Assembly (NCBI RefSeq): GCF_026230175.1
Contig: NZ_CP104208.1
Location: forward strand, 2,914,001 to 2,978,000
Length of the DNA: 64,000 bases
Direction: 5' to 3'
Source: Desulfovibrio mangrovi
GTDB lineage: Bacteria > Desulfobacterota > Desulfovibrionia > Desulfovibrionales > Desulfovibrionaceae
The translations under genes and the position numbers were made by a program. How positions within the stretch are numbered: position 1 is the first letter of the stretch; each line of letters begins with the position of its first letter. Shown here piece by piece: positions 38,312 through 48,313 of this stretch. The notes beneath the pieces are model-generated. The model ran no database searches. It was not told where the DNA came from and saw only the letters and a list, made by a program, of their open reading frames with translations.

Positions 38312-39976
38312 CTACTTGTACACAGCACCGTTGGCGGCGCTGCTGATCATGCGGCTGTAGCGGCGCAGCAGGGGCGAAGTGATCTCCTTCTGCACGGGCT
38401 TCCAGTCCTTCTTGCGCTCGGCAAGGGTGGCTTCGTCCACAAGGAGGTTCAGCTTGCGCTCAGGGATGTTGATCTCGATTTGGTCGCCTTCCTGTACGAA
38501 GGCGATGGGCCCGCCGTCCGCAGCTTCCGGGGAAACGTGGCCGATGGCCGCGCCACGGGTGCCGCCGGAGAAACGGCCGTCCGTGATGAGGGCCACGTCC
38601 GCGCCAAGGCCGATACCCGCGATGGCGGCCGTGGGCGAGAGCATCTCACGCATGCCGGGGCCGCCCTTGGGGCCTTCGTAGCGGATGATGATGGCGTCGC
38701 CCTTGTTAATCTTCTGGCCCATGATGGCCTCGAAGGCGGCTTCTTCAGACTCGAACACGCGCGCGGTGGCGGTGCGAACCATCATTTCGGGAGCCACGGC
38801 GGACTGCTTTACCACGGCACCGTCGGGGGCAAGGCTGCCGCGCAGAATGGCGATGCCGCCTTCCTGCGAATAGGGGGCGTCGATGGGCTTGATGACGGTG
38901 GGGTCGAGGTTCTCGGCCTTCAGATCTTCAAGGTTCTCACCCAGCGTCTTGCCGGTAACGGTCATGACGTCGAGGTTGATGCGGTCCTTCTTGCGCAGTT
39001 CCGTCATCACGGCGGGAATGCCGCCGGCGCGGTGCAGGTCCTGAATATGCTGTTCGCCTGCGGGAGAGAGCTTGCACAGGTTGGGAGTGCGCTTGGAAAC
39101 CTCGTTGAACATGTCGAGGTTGATATCAAGCCCAGCTTCGCGGAACACGGCGGGCAGGTGAAGCACTGTATTGGTGGAGCAGCCCAGCGCCATATCCACG
39201 GCCATGGCGTTGGCTACGGCCTTTTCGGTGACGATGTCGCGCGGCTTGATGTTGCGTTCCAGCAGTTCCATGACCTTCATGCCCGCTTTCTTGGCAAGGC
39301 GGATGCGCGCAGCCGTGGTGGCAGGCGTGGTGCCGTTGCCGGGCAGCGCAAGGCCTATGGTCTCGGAAAGGCAGTTCATGGAGTTGGCCGTGAACATGCC
39401 CGCGCAGGAGCCGCAGCCGGGGCAGGCGCATTCGGAAAGGTCTTCCAGTTCGGCCTCGGTCATCTTGCCCTGCTTCACGCGGCCCACACCTTCGAACACG
39501 GTGATAAGGTCGGAACGCACGCCGGACTTTTCGCCCGCAAGCATGGGACCGCCGCTGACCATGACGGAAGGCACGTTCATGCGCAGCATGGCCATGAGCA
39601 TGCCGGGCACGGACTTGTCGCAGTTGGGAATGAACACCAGCGCGTCAAAGGGATGCGCGGTGGCCATGATCTCAATGGAATCGGCGATGATCTCGCGGCT
39701 GGGCAGCGAGAAACGCATGCCCTCATGGTTCATGGCAAGGCCGTCGCAAACGCCGATGGCCGGAAATTCAATGGGCGTGCCGCCTGCATGGCGCACACCG
39801 GCCTTCACCGCTTCCGCAATGGTGTCTAGGTGGATGTGGCCGGGAACAATCTCGTTGGCGGCGTTCACCACGCCCACGAGGGGGCGGGCAATCTCTTCGC
39901 GGGTAAGCCCGAGGGCATAGAGCAACGAACGATGGGGCGCTTTTTCAAGCCCGTGGGTCATCTTCTTGCTACGCAT
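38312..39976 (-). CDS. ilvD: Dihydroxy-acid dehydratase
   Basis: 554-residue IlvD, the Fe-S dehydratase of branched-chain amino-acid synthesis that makes 2-ketoisovalerate and 2-keto-3-methylvalerate. Iron-sulfur regions are CDKSVPGM (C119) and [11 protein letters not shown] (C191). The position used by a third Cys in plant-type [2Fe-2S] enzymes is Gly in VPGHIHL, as in E. coli-type oxygen-sensitive enzymes. Other motifs are [11 protein letters not shown] and GRFSGGTRG. It is monocistronic, with 255 noncoding bases upstream. Confidence 0.96.
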   Translation of the reverse strand: MRSKKMTHGLEKAPHRSLLYALGLTREEIARPLVGVVNAANEIVPGHIHLDTIAEAVKAGVRHAGGTPIEFPAIGVCDGLAMNHEGMRFSLPSREIIADSIEIMATAHPFDALVFIPNCDKSVPGMLMAMLRMNVPSVMVSGGPMLAGEKSGVRSDLITVFEGVGRVKQGKMTEAELEDLSECACPGCGSCAGMFTANSMNCLSETIGLALPGNGTTPATTAARIRLAKKAGMKVMELLERNIKPRDIVTEKAVANAMAVDMALGCSTNTVLHLPAVFREAGLDINLDMFNEVSKRTPNLCKLSPAGEQHIQDLHRAGGIPAVMTELRKKDRINLDVMTVTGKTLGENLEDLKAENLDPTVIKPIDAPYSQEGGIAILRGSLAPDGAVVKQSAVAPEMMVRTATARVFESEEAAFEAIMGQKINKGDAIIIRYEGPKGGPGMREMLSPTAAIAGIGLGADVALITDGRFSGGTRGAAIGHVSPEAADGGPIAFVQEGDQIEINIPERKLNLLVDEATLAERKKDWKPVQKEITSPLLRRYSRMISSAANGAVYK

Positions 39977-40231
39977 GTGCGGTGTCCTTTCGGTACTCTT
40001 GCGGTACCCGAATCTTGCGGTGTTGCAGGCGGATCAGGATGAATGTTGCCTCCGGCGGGCAGGGAGATGATCCCGCTCGGCTCTCTTCATTCATTAGCCT
40101 CAAAGATTCGGCTGACGACTGAAGGCCTGCACCCTCGAATAGCGTCGGAATTTCTGTGCTTCAAAGACTATTCCGGCTTGGCGGGGTGCTGTGGGAGGAA
40201 CAGTTCAAACTGATTGCTGCGGCTATGACAC

Positions 40232-41128
40232 CTAGTTTCTTACAGCGATCCAGCTGCTGACAAAGCCCATAAGGGCCGGTAGAGCCACCAACAATACACT
40301 CTGTTCAAGGGGCAGGAAATGCAGCTCCATGAACAGCGGAGAAAAGTTGAGTACATCTTTCAGGTGGTACCATGCAAGCCAAAGCAGGCCCACGGCGCAG
40401 ATGCCGCCGATGGCTCCCTGCAGGGCGCCGGTCACGAGCAGGGGCAGGCGGATAAACCAGTTGCGCGCGCCCACCAGTTGCAGAATTTCGATCTCGTCGC
40501 TGCGGTGCACGAGAGAAAGCTTGATGGTGTTGCCCACCATGAGCGCCAGCACCAGCGCCAGAAAGCCGATGATGGGCCACATGACGGAGTTGGCGAAGGT
40601 CTTCCATGCCTTGGTGAGATCGTCCTTGAGCGGATTGGCGCGCACGGTCTCCACGCCGGGGAGCTTTTCAAGGTACTGGCGTGTGGCCTTGCTCCATGCC
40701 TCAAGATCGGCCTCGTGCGGCGAGAAATGCAGCATGGCCGTGGGCGGCAACGGGTTGCGGTCTTTAAGCCACCCTGCGTGCGCAGAGAGCGTTTTTCCGC
40801 CGCGATCGTTACCGGAGTTCTTGAGCAGCGCCTCCAGTGCCTCGGCAGGGGTAAAGGTCTTCATTTCGGTCAGCCACGGCAGATGGCGCATTTCATCCCA
40901 GCGGGATTGAACCAGCTCCATGCTCGTGTCGGGCTTCCAGAATACCTGATAGACCACCTCGCCGCGCGTGATGTTCAGTTCTTCATTCAGGTTGGCGAAG
41001 CACAGCAGAAAGAAGCCGGAGAGAAAGGTCACCAGCGTCACGGCGGCCAGCGTGAGCATCTGTGCCCACGGATGCAGGCCGAAATCCCGGATGCCTCGGG
41101 CGAACAGTTTGCAGAAGACTCCGAACAT
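40232..41128 (-). CDS. ftsX: Cell-division protein FtsX
   Basis: 298-residue FtsX, the membrane partner of FtsE that controls peptidoglycan hydrolases at the septum. Four transmembrane segments appear (AAVTLVTFLSGFFLLCFANL; VMWPIIGFLALVLALMVGN; GALQGAIGGICAVGLLWLAW; SVLLVALPALMGFVSSWIAV) with a periplasmic loop (about 45-170) between the first two. It starts 8 bases after the ftsE stop. The M23 peptidase at 30280 is a potential but unproven downstream target. Confidence 0.93.
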   Translation of the reverse strand: MFGVFCKLFARGIRDFGLHPWAQMLTLAAVTLVTFLSGFFLLCFANLNEELNITRGEVVYQVFWKPDTSMELVQSRWDEMRHLPWLTEMKTFTPAEALEALLKNSGNDRGGKTLSAHAGWLKDRNPLPPTAMLHFSPHEADLEAWSKATRQYLEKLPGVETVRANPLKDDLTKAWKTFANSVMWPIIGFLALVLALMVGNTIKLSLVHRSDEIEILQLVGARNWFIRLPLLVTGALQGAIGGICAVGLLWLAWYHLKDVLNFSPLFMELHFLPLEQSVLLVALPALMGFVSSWIAVRN

Positions 41129-41136
41129 GGCGATTC

Positions 41137-41880
41137 CTATGAGCGAAGGCGCAGGCCGTTGGAGCGGCCAACAGCGCAGGTTTCATCGTCGTCCGTACAG
41201 TTTTCAATGACGGCCCCGGGCCAGTTGGCTTCGGTGATCTTGCCGTCGTCCAGCCGCAGCAGCTTGGCCTTGGGGTGCTGGGCAATCAGTTCGGGACTGT
41301 GCGTTGCCAGCACAAGCGTGGTTCCATATGTGTGGAATTGCTTGAAAATATCCATCATGCGGCGGGAAAGCTCGGGATCCAGATTGCCCGTGGGCTCGTC
41401 CGCCAGCAGAATCTGCGGGTTCACCACAATGGAACGCGCCACGGCCACACGCTGCTGCTCACCGCCGGAAAGCTCGCCGCACAACAGGCCGATGCGGTTT
41501 TCAAGGCCCAACCCGCGCACCACGGCGCGCACACGGCGATCTATATGCTGGGGGGGCAGGCAGCGTACCTCAAGGGCAATGGCCACGTTGTCGTAGACCG
41601 TGCGGTGCGGAAGAATCTTGAAGTCCTGAAAGACCACGCTCACCTGCCGCCGGAGCAACGGCACCTGACTGCTGCGCAGCTTCTTCAGGTCGAAGCCCGC
41701 AACCTCTACGCTGCCGCGCTGTACGGGCAGTGAGGCATACAGCAGCCTGAGCAGGGTTGTCTTGCCCGCGCCGGAAGGGCCGGAAAGGAACAGAAAATCG
41801 CCCTTCTCCAGATGGAAGGAGCAGTTCTTGAGCGCCCAGTGCGTACCGAAGTTGTGCGAGAGGTGCTGTACCTTGAGCAT
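41137..41880 (-). CDS. ftsE: Cell-division ATPase FtsE
   Basis: 247-residue ABC-type ATPase. Walker A is SGPSGAGKTTLLRLL (about 33-47), the Q-loop is VFQDFKILPHRTV, the signature is ELSGGEQQRVAVARS, and Walker B is ILLADEPTGNLDPE. The VFQDFKLL-type Q-loop and downstream ftsX identify FtsE. I set the start at 41880 from homology; a clear ribosome-binding site is missing and longer forms run to 42102. The last 25 residues after GKITEANW are longer than usual. It is divergent from the RHS remnant. Confidence 0.93.
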   Translation of the reverse strand: MLKVQHLSHNFGTHWALKNCSFHLEKGDFLFLSGPSGAGKTTLLRLLYASLPVQRGSVEVAGFDLKKLRSSQVPLLRRQVSVVFQDFKILPHRTVYDNVAIALEVRCLPPQHIDRRVRAVVRGLGLENRIGLLCGELSGGEQQRVAVARSIVVNPQILLADEPTGNLDPELSRRMMDIFKQFHTYGTTLVLATHSPELIAQHPKAKLLRLDDGKITEANWPGAVIENCTDDDETCAVGRSNGLRLRS

Positions 41881-42100
41881 ATGATCCAGATGAACGTGTT
41901 GGGATCGGGTTTTCAGGGCCGTTTGTTTCTTACCCTTTTTTTCTGCGTTTGTAAAAATACTCCGTTTCCGGCGGGTGAAGGCAGGCATGGGGCAGCCTTG
42001 AGCAAAGTCGAAAGCACAAGGCCGGGCATCCAGGGTATGGATTTTAGGCTGATAGATTTTTTGAATAACTTTGGGAACTCCCAGCGTTTCCCTGCCCGGC

Positions 42101-43117
42101 ATGTGGGAAGGTCAATGCAATGCCGCTCCTGTGCAACCCGCCATCCAATCCGGTTCGTCCGTGCTGTATGTTGTGTTGCAGCGCGACACCCAAGGCCGCA
42201 TCGTCCGCAAGGTGGAAGGCGTCGGCAGCGGATCGCTGGAATACCGCTATGCTTATGATGCACAGGGGCACCTTACCAAGGCATGGCTGAACGGTCAGCT
42301 TGTGGAGCAATATGTCTACAATGAGCATGGTCAGCGCGTGGCGGATGCGACCATGTGCCGCGGCAAGCGTGAACTGGTCTATGACGTTGCGGGCAGGCTG
42401 GTGCAGGCGGGCGACACCATCTATGAATACACGCCTGAAGGCTCCCTCTGTCGCCGCATCCGTAGCACGGGACAGGGTGCGGAGATCACCACCTTCAGCT
42501 ACGGCGCGGACACCCGTCTGGACAGCGTGATCCTGCCCGACGGCACACAGATTACCTATTACTATGGTTCAGCGCTCGGCCCTGTGGAGAAGCACGTGAA
42601 CGGCGTGCTGGCGGAGTCCTACATCTGGAAGGATTCCCTGCGCCTCGGCGCATGGATTGACCACACCCGCGGCACCCGTTGTCTGTTCCATTATGAAGAA
42701 GGCCAAAGCGCTGTCGCTGTTACCATGGAGCACCCGCGCGGTGCCGCCAACTACCGTCTCGGCTTCGACCAGATCGGCTCGCTCAAGCTGGTGGTGTTGG
42801 CGGATGCCTGTGGCGGCAAGTTGATAAAGGATATGGCATATGATAGCTTCGGCACCATGCTGAGCGACTCCAATCCCGAACTATTCCTGCCTGTTGGCTT
42901 TGCCTCCGGCCTTGTGGACCGCCACACGGGCCTTATCCGCTTCGGCTACCGTGACTACTCCCCCGAACTGGGCCGTTTCACCGCCGCCCTTATCTGCATT
43001 GGCCTGCCCGCGATATGCGCGGCGATGGCGACCTGTGAGATTACTGCGTTGATGATCCGGTGAACAGCGTGGACCCGTGGGGTGAGACTGAAGCCACCTA
43101 TTTTGAGCCGATCATGA
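42101..43117 (+). pseudogene. RHS/YD-repeat C-terminal fragment, frameshifted and nonsense-mutated
   Basis: About 320 codons of RHS/YD repeats (RDTQGRIVRKVEGVGSGSL, YAYDAQGHLTKAWLNG, YEYTPEGSLCRR) and the RHS core (YDSFGTMLSDSN... GFASGLVDRHTGLIRFGYRDYSPELGRFTA). The frame is lost right after FTA near 42987. In the next frame the expected continuation ARDMRGDGDL-DYCVDDPVNSVDPWG reappears, but with TGA where Trp or Tyr is usual (43036-43038). The N-terminal shell is missing and no toxin tip is readable. It is therefore a decayed remnant of a polymorphic toxin or RHS gene. Confidence 0.85.
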
Positions 43118-43152
43118 AAAAGGAGCCTGTAACTACTTACAGGCTCCTTTCT
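43117..43152. terminator. Bidirectional terminator between the RHS remnant and nrdJ
   Basis: AAAGGAGCCTGTAA/TTACAGGCTCCTTT stem with 5-base loop and T-rich sides on both strands. Confidence 0.9.
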
Positions 43153-43183
43153 TGTTTGCGTCAGACGGGTGAAGCTGTTCGGG

Positions 43184-45442
43184 CTAGCCGCACTTGGTGT
43201 AGCCGCAAGAATAGCACTTGTTGCAGCCTTCCTCGAACACGAGTTCCTGTCCGCATTCGGGGCAACTCTGGCGTGCGAGGCCGTTTGCGCCGTGCACGGC
43301 CAGTTTGGACTTCATGTAGCGGTTTTCGAGAATCCAGGAGATGGCGTCCGGAATGGAGAGCAGCAGGCCTTTCTTCTGGAAGACCGGATGCTCGCCGCCG
43401 ATGCCCTTGAGCTGCTTCACGATATCTTCGGGTTCCACACCCACACGGAAGCACAGGGAGACGAGGCGGCCGATGGCTTCCGCCTTGGCGGTGATGGAAC
43501 GGCCGGACTTGCCGATGGTGGTGAACAGTTCGAAGGGTTTCCCTTCCACTTCGTTGATGGTCACGTACAGCACACCGAGACCGGTCTGCACCTTCTGGGT
43601 GAAGCCGTAAACGATGTCGGGGCGTTCGCGTTTGGGGCAGACGAAGGGAACGGCGGCGGAGCTGTCCTTGGGTTCATCGTCCTTCTTGCTCGAATCGCCC
43701 GTGCAGAGCACCTGCGAGGTGAGGCAGCCGTCGCGGTAGACGGTAACGCCCTTGCAGCCCTGTTCGTAGGCCATCCAGTAGATGTTGCGGATGTCGTCCA
43801 CAGTGGCATCGTGAGGCAAGTTCACGGTCTTGGAAACGGCGTTGTCGGTGAAGTGCTGGAAGGCGGCCTGCATCTTGAGGTGGTATACAGGCTCAATATC
43901 CATGGCGGTGACGAACACCTTGCGCAGGGATTCCGGGAGAATGTCTTCCATCTTCTGGACGGAGCCCTTGGCCACCACGCTTTCCATGAGCTTGGAAGAC
44001 CAGCAGCCTTCTTCGCGCAGTGCGGTTTCGAAATAGGGGTTGGTTTCCACCAGACGCTGGCCGTCCATGACGTTGCGCGCGAAGGAGAGCGCAAACAGCG
44101 GCTCAATGCCGGAGGAACAGCCTGCAATGATGGAGAGCGTGCCCGTGGGGGCAATGGTGGTTACGGTGGCGTTGCGGAACGGCCCGAGATCGCGGGCAGC
44201 GAAGATGGAGTCCGGATAGGCGGGGAAGGCGCCGCGTTCCTTGGCAAGCTGCTTGGAGGCTGCGCGGCCTTCGTTGCGAATGAACTCCATGACGCGTTCG
44301 GCAAGGTGCACGGCTTCCTGGCTGTTGTAGGGAATCTTCAGCTGGAACAGCAGGTCCGCCCAGCCCATGATGCCGAGGCCGATCTTGCGGTTGGTGTGCA
44401 CCATCTCGGTGATGCGTTCCAGCGGGAAGCGGGAGGCGTCGATGACGTTGTCGAGGAAGCGCACGGCAAGGTGGATAACGCGCTTGAGCTCGTCCCAGTC
44501 CACACCGGCATCCTTCTCGGCATTGAACACCGTGGCAAGGTTGATGGAGCCGAGGTTGCAGGCTTCGTACGGCAGCAGGGGCTGCTCGCCGCAGGGGTTG
44601 GTGGATTCGATCTCGCCGAGCTTGGGCGTGGGGTTGTCACGGTTGATGCGGTCGAGGAACACGATGCCGGGGTCGCCGCTTTCCCATGCCTTGCGCACCA
44701 GCAGCTCAAACACTTCACGCGCGTTCAGGCGACCGCGCTCCTTCTGGGTGTGCGGGGCGATAAGGGGATATTCCTCGCCCTTTTCTACGGCCTTCATGAA
44801 GTCTTCGGTCAGCGCCACGGAGAAGTTGAAGTTGTTGAACTCCCCTTCTCTTTCCTTGGCCTTGATGAATTCCAGAATGTCGGGATGATCCACGCGCAGA
44901 ATGCCCATGTTCGCGCCACGGCGGGTGCCGCCCTGCTTTACCTGCTCGGTGGCGGTGTTGAAGATGCGCAGGAAGGATACGGGACCGGAGGCCACGCCGC
45001 CCGTAGAGCCCACGCGGGCATCCTTGGGACGCAGGCGCGAGAAGGAGAAACCCGTGCCGCCGCCGGACTTGTGGATCATGGCCGCGTATTTCACGGCATC
45101 GAAAATCTCTTCGATGGAGTCGCCCACGGGCAGAACGAAACAGGCGGAAAGCTGGCCCAGATCAGTACCCGCGTTCATCAGCGTGGGCGAGTTGGGCAGG
45201 AACTTCCAGCTGGTCATCAGGTCGTAAAAGTCCCTCGAAAGAGCATCGGGCTTGACCGTGCTCTTCTTGTACTTCTTCTCTTCGCCGGCAATGGCGGAAG
45301 CCACGCGCCAGAACATCTGCGTGGCATTCTCTGTGGGTTTGCCGTCGGGGCCCTTGCGGTAGTACCGCTTGGAGAGCACGATCTCGGCGTTGGCATTGAT
45401 TTCCGCGGGTTTTACGTCTGCTGGTACCTTCAGTGCTGCCAT
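43184..45442 (-). CDS. nrdJ: Adenosylcobalamin-dependent (class II) ribonucleotide reductase
   Basis: 752-residue class II RNR that makes deoxyribonucleotides with B12 and works with or without oxygen. The active-site region contains SACFVLPVGDSIEEIFDAVKYAAMIHKSGGGTGFSFSRLRP, GANMGILRVDHPDILEFI and NPCGEQPLLPYEACNLGSINL (about residue 285). The C-terminus has the zinc-like SCPECGQELVFEEGCNKCYSCGY (about 725-750), typical of this group and involved in thiol regeneration. No class I or III enzyme gene is in the window. The upstream region shows no clear NrdR box or cobalamin riboswitch. Confidence 0.97.
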   Translation of the reverse strand: MAALKVPADVKPAEINANAEIVLSKRYYRKGPDGKPTENATQMFWRVASAIAGEEKKYKKSTVKPDALSRDFYDLMTSWKFLPNSPTLMNAGTDLGQLSACFVLPVGDSIEEIFDAVKYAAMIHKSGGGTGFSFSRLRPKDARVGSTGGVASGPVSFLRIFNTATEQVKQGGTRRGANMGILRVDHPDILEFIKAKEREGEFNNFNFSVALTEDFMKAVEKGEEYPLIAPHTQKERGRLNAREVFELLVRKAWESGDPGIVFLDRINRDNPTPKLGEIESTNPCGEQPLLPYEACNLGSINLATVFNAEKDAGVDWDELKRVIHLAVRFLDNVIDASRFPLERITEMVHTNRKIGLGIMGWADLLFQLKIPYNSQEAVHLAERVMEFIRNEGRAASKQLAKERGAFPAYPDSIFAARDLGPFRNATVTTIAPTGTLSIIAGCSSGIEPLFALSFARNVMDGQRLVETNPYFETALREEGCWSSKLMESVVAKGSVQKMEDILPESLRKVFVTAMDIEPVYHLKMQAAFQHFTDNAVSKTVNLPHDATVDDIRNIYWMAYEQGCKGVTVYRDGCLTSQVLCTGDSSKKDDEPKDSSAAVPFVCPKRERPDIVYGFTQKVQTGLGVLYVTINEVEGKPFELFTTIGKSGRSITAKAEAIGRLVSLCFRVGVEPEDIVKQLKGIGGEHPVFQKKGLLLSIPDAISWILENRYMKSKLAVHGANGLARQSCPECGQELVFEEGCNKCYSCGYTKCG

Positions 45443-45802
45443 GGGAGTTCGATTCCTAACTATGTGAAATTATTAATTAAGCATTTCAATGACTCTGAAA
45501 CTAACTAGGAAGTATTCTTAACTGAATCCAGATAAAAAATCCACACTCTTTTGAAAAAATCTAGATATCCATTGCCACCGCACGGTTATGGCAATCGGCT
45601 CATATTCCGGCAAAAAACCAGTTTTAATTCTCCGTTTGTTTGACGCCTCGGTGCCCGCATACTATGCTAACCCGGTATATCCATTGAGTTCCGGTCAGCA
45701 TTCTGCGGGTCGGCATGGCTATTAACAAGGTCGGTACGACGTGCTGTCTGCAACGGGCGCAGGTGCACTGTCTCCGGCCGCTAGCTTCAGGAACGGAACA
45801 CC
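45443..45802. other. Divergent promoter region of nrdJ and the SGNH-like gene
   Basis: About 360 noncoding bases, AT-rich on the nrdJ side. It holds the sigma-70-like promoter at 45640-45668. I did not find a B12 riboswitch or NrdR box pair. Confidence 0.55.
45640..45668 (+). promoter_or_regulatory. Sigma-70 promoter of the SGNH-like gene
   Basis: TTGACG (45640-45645), 17-base spacer, TATGCT (45663-45668), 135 bases before the ATG at 45803. Confidence 0.5.
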
Positions 45803-47035
45803 ATGTTCATTCGCATTCTTCTGGCTTTGGCGGCAGCGGCGATGCTCACGCAGGGCGTTGCGCTGTATGGTCTGGCAAGCGCTCATGCTCTTGCCTATCT
45901 GTTCGGTCTGGCGTTCATGATCTTTCTGTTTGTCTCGCAGCGCACCGGATTCAGCATTGTGGGCTCGTTCTTTGTGGTGACGTTGCTTATCTGGGGCAGC
46001 ATCACCATGCTGGGGCTGCTCGGCAAGAACGGGCAAGCGCCCGAACGCATTCTTGCAGCGTATGACATGGAACTGGATACCCTGAAGTTCAGGCCGGACA
46101 TGGATGTTGCCACGACGCAGGTTTCCGGCGATCTCGGCAGCATCACCGCCGACCCGATGGTGCCCCGCACTCCGCGCGAGGTGGAGTTCCGCACGGACAG
46201 TCTCGGCTTCCGCAACAACCGGCCTCTTGCGGCTGATGACGTGATACTGGTGGGCGATGGCTTTATCGCAGGCAGCGGCAATACGCAGGCCGATACGCTT
46301 GCTGTGGTTCTCGGCAGGGAGCACGGCATTTCCGCCTATTCTCTGGGGGCACCCGGCGATCTGTATGATTATGCTGTCCGTGTGCAGGCGTATGCGAAGG
46401 AACACACGGGGGCCGTGTATCTCTTCCTGTTCGAAGGGGATGATTTCGGCCGCTACAAGGATTCGCTGCGCCCTGTTCTGCAACGCTATGCGCGGTTTAT
46501 GCAGACTACGGACATGGGCAAGTTCTGCAACCTGCAGATGGAAAAACTCAGGGCGGCCGAGATGTCCAGAGAGGTGAGCATTCTGCCGCTCGAGAATATC
46601 AGCATGGCCTTTTACGCCCCCCATGTGCAGGAAAGCCGTCGCACAGAGTGCGCCGCCGGTCCGGTGTTTCCTGTGCTGATCAGAGCCCTGAAGGACAGTG
46701 TGGACGGCATATTCTTCATCCCCACCAAGTACCGAGTATACGCCCCGCTGCTCATGACCAACGATGCAACCACCCTGCCCGATGCGGACTGGAATGCTCT
46801 GAAGGCTGCCTGCGCCGAGGCGCAGATTCCCTGCTACAATCTTACGGATGCCCTGCGCACCGAGGCAGAAGCCCTGTGGAACAGTGGCCGGGAGCTGCTC
46901 TGGTGGCCAGATGACACCCACTGGAATCGGAACGGTATTGCCGTTGCCGCCCGCGCCATTGCTGAACTGCAAAAGCCCGCCGAGCTGCCGGAGCCTGCCG
47001 GACAGCAGGAGTCTGAAGGGGTGAAGGCTGAGTAA
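45803..47035 (+). CDS. Membrane-anchored SGNH/AlgX-like protein with altered nucleophile
   Basis: 410-residue protein. Two to three N-terminal hydrophobic helices (about 4-25, 27-46, 52-74) precede a periplasmic domain resembling SGNH hydrolases or AlgX/AlgJ-type acetyltransferase-like proteins. The block-I region reads VILVGDGFIAGSGN, with Gly153 where GDSF normally supplies the Ser nucleophile. The catalytic DxxHWN box is intact (D370, H373, W374, N375). The protein may be catalytically inactive or use another residue. The last 30 residues are Pro/Glu-rich. It is a stand-alone gene with its own promoter. Confidence 0.78.
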   Translation: MFIRILLALAAAAMLTQGVALYGLASAHALAYLFGLAFMIFLFVSQRTGFSIVGSFFVVTLLIWGSITMLGLLGKNGQAPERILAAYDMELDTLKFRPDMDVATTQVSGDLGSITADPMVPRTPREVEFRTDSLGFRNNRPLAADDVILVGDGFIAGSGNTQADTLAVVLGREHGISAYSLGAPGDLYDYAVRVQAYAKEHTGAVYLFLFEGDDFGRYKDSLRPVLQRYARFMQTTDMGKFCNLQMEKLRAAEMSREVSILPLENISMAFYAPHVQESRRTECAAGPVFPVLIRALKDSVDGIFFIPTKYRVYAPLLMTNDATTLPDADWNALKAACAEAQIPCYNLTDALRTEAEALWNSGRELLWWPDDTHWNRNGIAVAARAIAELQKPAELPEPAGQQESEGVKAE

Positions 47036-47156
47036 TCGATTCTCGGGAAGATCCACGAGGCGTATGGGCAGTGCGGAAGGGGCGGTTGCCCGACCGGAGA
47101 ACCCCATACAGACGGAAGCGCCTGTTTCCGGGGCATTCACGGTTGGCTTACGATGT

Positions 47157-47222
47157 AAAAAACGCGGGGTAACGCAAAGCTCGGTGGCATGGTCACCAAG
47201 TTATGCGTTACCCCGCGTTTTG
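47157..47222. repeat. Nested palindromic repeat, copy 1
   Basis: Arms AAACGCGGGGTAACGCA (47160-47176) and TGCGTTACCCCGCGTTT (47204-47220) are perfect inverse complements of 17 bp. The 27-base loop contains an inner hairpin GGTG-GCATGGT-CACC. Poly-A and poly-T edges suit a bidirectional terminator between the SGNH-like and arfB genes. A second copy with compensatory changes lies at 49513-49582. Confidence 0.85.
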
Positions 47223-47247
47223 CTTGTATTGGGGCTGTAACCCTGCC

Positions 47248-47673
47248 CTACTCGTCCCGGACCTTGCCGCGCATCTGTTTGACGCTGCCCCGCTGTTTCT
47301 TTGCGGTGATTCTGCGGTTCTTTGAGCCGAGCGTGGGGCGTGTGGCCTTGCGTGGAGGCAGCTTCTTCAAGGCCTTCTGGACAAGCTGAATGAATCTGTC
47401 CAGGACTTCCTTGCGGTTTGCATGCTGGCTGCGTTGCGATTCACAGGAAATCGCAAGAACCCCTTCCTTGTCTATGTAACCAGCGAGCTTTTCGAGAATT
47501 TTCGCCCGTTGCCAGTCGCTGAGCGAAGGCGAGTTCTGCACATCGAACCGCAAGGTAATGCGCGAACTGGTGGTGTTCACATGCTGGCCGCCGGGTCCTG
47601 AGGAGCGCGAGGCCGTGTAGCTGAATTCTTCTTCGGGAATGGTCAGATCCGGCTGAACGGTGATGATAACCAT
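47248..47673 (-). CDS. arfB: Alternative ribosome-rescue factor ArfB
   Basis: 141-residue class-I-release-factor-like protein that hydrolyses peptidyl-tRNA on stalled ribosomes. The catalytic GGQ is at 28-30 in SRSSGPGGQHVNTTSSRITLRFDV. The C-terminal tail after RPTLGSKNRRITAKKQRGSVKQMRGKVRDE is basic and would occupy the mRNA channel. This size and lack of a codon-recognition domain distinguish ArfB from RF1 and RF2. Confidence 0.95.
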   Translation of the reverse strand: MVIITVQPDLTIPEEEFSYTASRSSGPGGQHVNTTSSRITLRFDVQNSPSLSDWQRAKILEKLAGYIDKEGVLAISCESQRSQHANRKEVLDRFIQLVQKALKKLPPRKATRPTLGSKNRRITAKKQRGSVKQMRGKVRDE

Positions 47674-47908
47674 GATGATAACCTGTTCTTGTCGTGGAAT
47701 AAACCAGACGGTGCAGGTGTTCTGCCTTGTTCCGCCCTTGTGCCGCCTGTTACACCGGACGGGCCGGAAACCACAAGCAATAGTCGAGCCCCGTAGCGGT
47801 TGAGGGGCAACCGCCTGTGCGGGCAGTGCCTGCGGTCAACGCCAACGGAGCGTGATGAAAATCGTTAAACTCTATTTCCGCTCGCCGGAAGGCGTCAGCC
47901 ACAGGAGG

Positions 47909-48313
47909 CTAGCTTTCCAGAACGGCCTTGTCGATAAGGCGTTTCAGCGCTTGCTGGGTGTCCCAGTCAATGTCCACGAAACGGATGCCCACAAGATATT
48001 TTCCGTAGGAATGTTCCACCCACGCCACCTCGGCAATGGCGTTCAGGTACTGGTCTATGTCGTTTTCGTGGTGCTTGTAGAAGCCGCCGGAATACCTGTT
48101 GAGGGTGGGAATGTTCACACGCACCTGCACCTTGGCACCCTGATCGAATCGTTGGGATGATTCAAGGCACAGGCCGCCGCTGCTTATATCCACGCACGTT
48201 GTTTCAACGCGCGGCTGGGAAGCCATGGGAAACTTGAATTCAAACGCTTGAACGGAAAATGGTTTGGGAAGGCGGACAAATTCGCGACGTTCATCAGTGG
48301 TTAAGCGCGTCAT
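47909..48313 (-). CDS. PilZ-domain c-di-GMP receptor
   Basis: 134-residue protein with one PilZ domain. The c-di-GMP motif RxxxR is R10-EFV-R14 in DERREFVRL. The second motif D/NxSxxG is D42-ISSGG (S44, G47). The rest (AEVAWVEHSYGKYLVGIRFVDID) is the PilZ beta barrel. The ATG at 48313 has AGGAGA upstream. It has no fused output domain, so it likely acts by binding a partner. It could respond to the GGDEF-EAL protein at 59686. The 235 bases downstream to arfB hold no other gene. Confidence 0.93.
   Translation of the reverse strand: MTRLTTDERREFVRLPKPFSVQAFEFKFPMASQPRVETTCVDISSGGLCLESSQRFDQGAKVQVRVNIPTLNRYSGGFYKHHENDIDQYLNAIAEVAWVEHSYGKYLVGIRFVDIDWDTQQALKRLIDKAVLES

Noticed and set aside
47171-47179. 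ACGCAAAGC within the palindromic repeat, similar to part of a c-di-GMP riboswitch
   Set aside because: The second repeat copy does not keep it and the rest of the motif is missing; it belongs to the palindrome arm.
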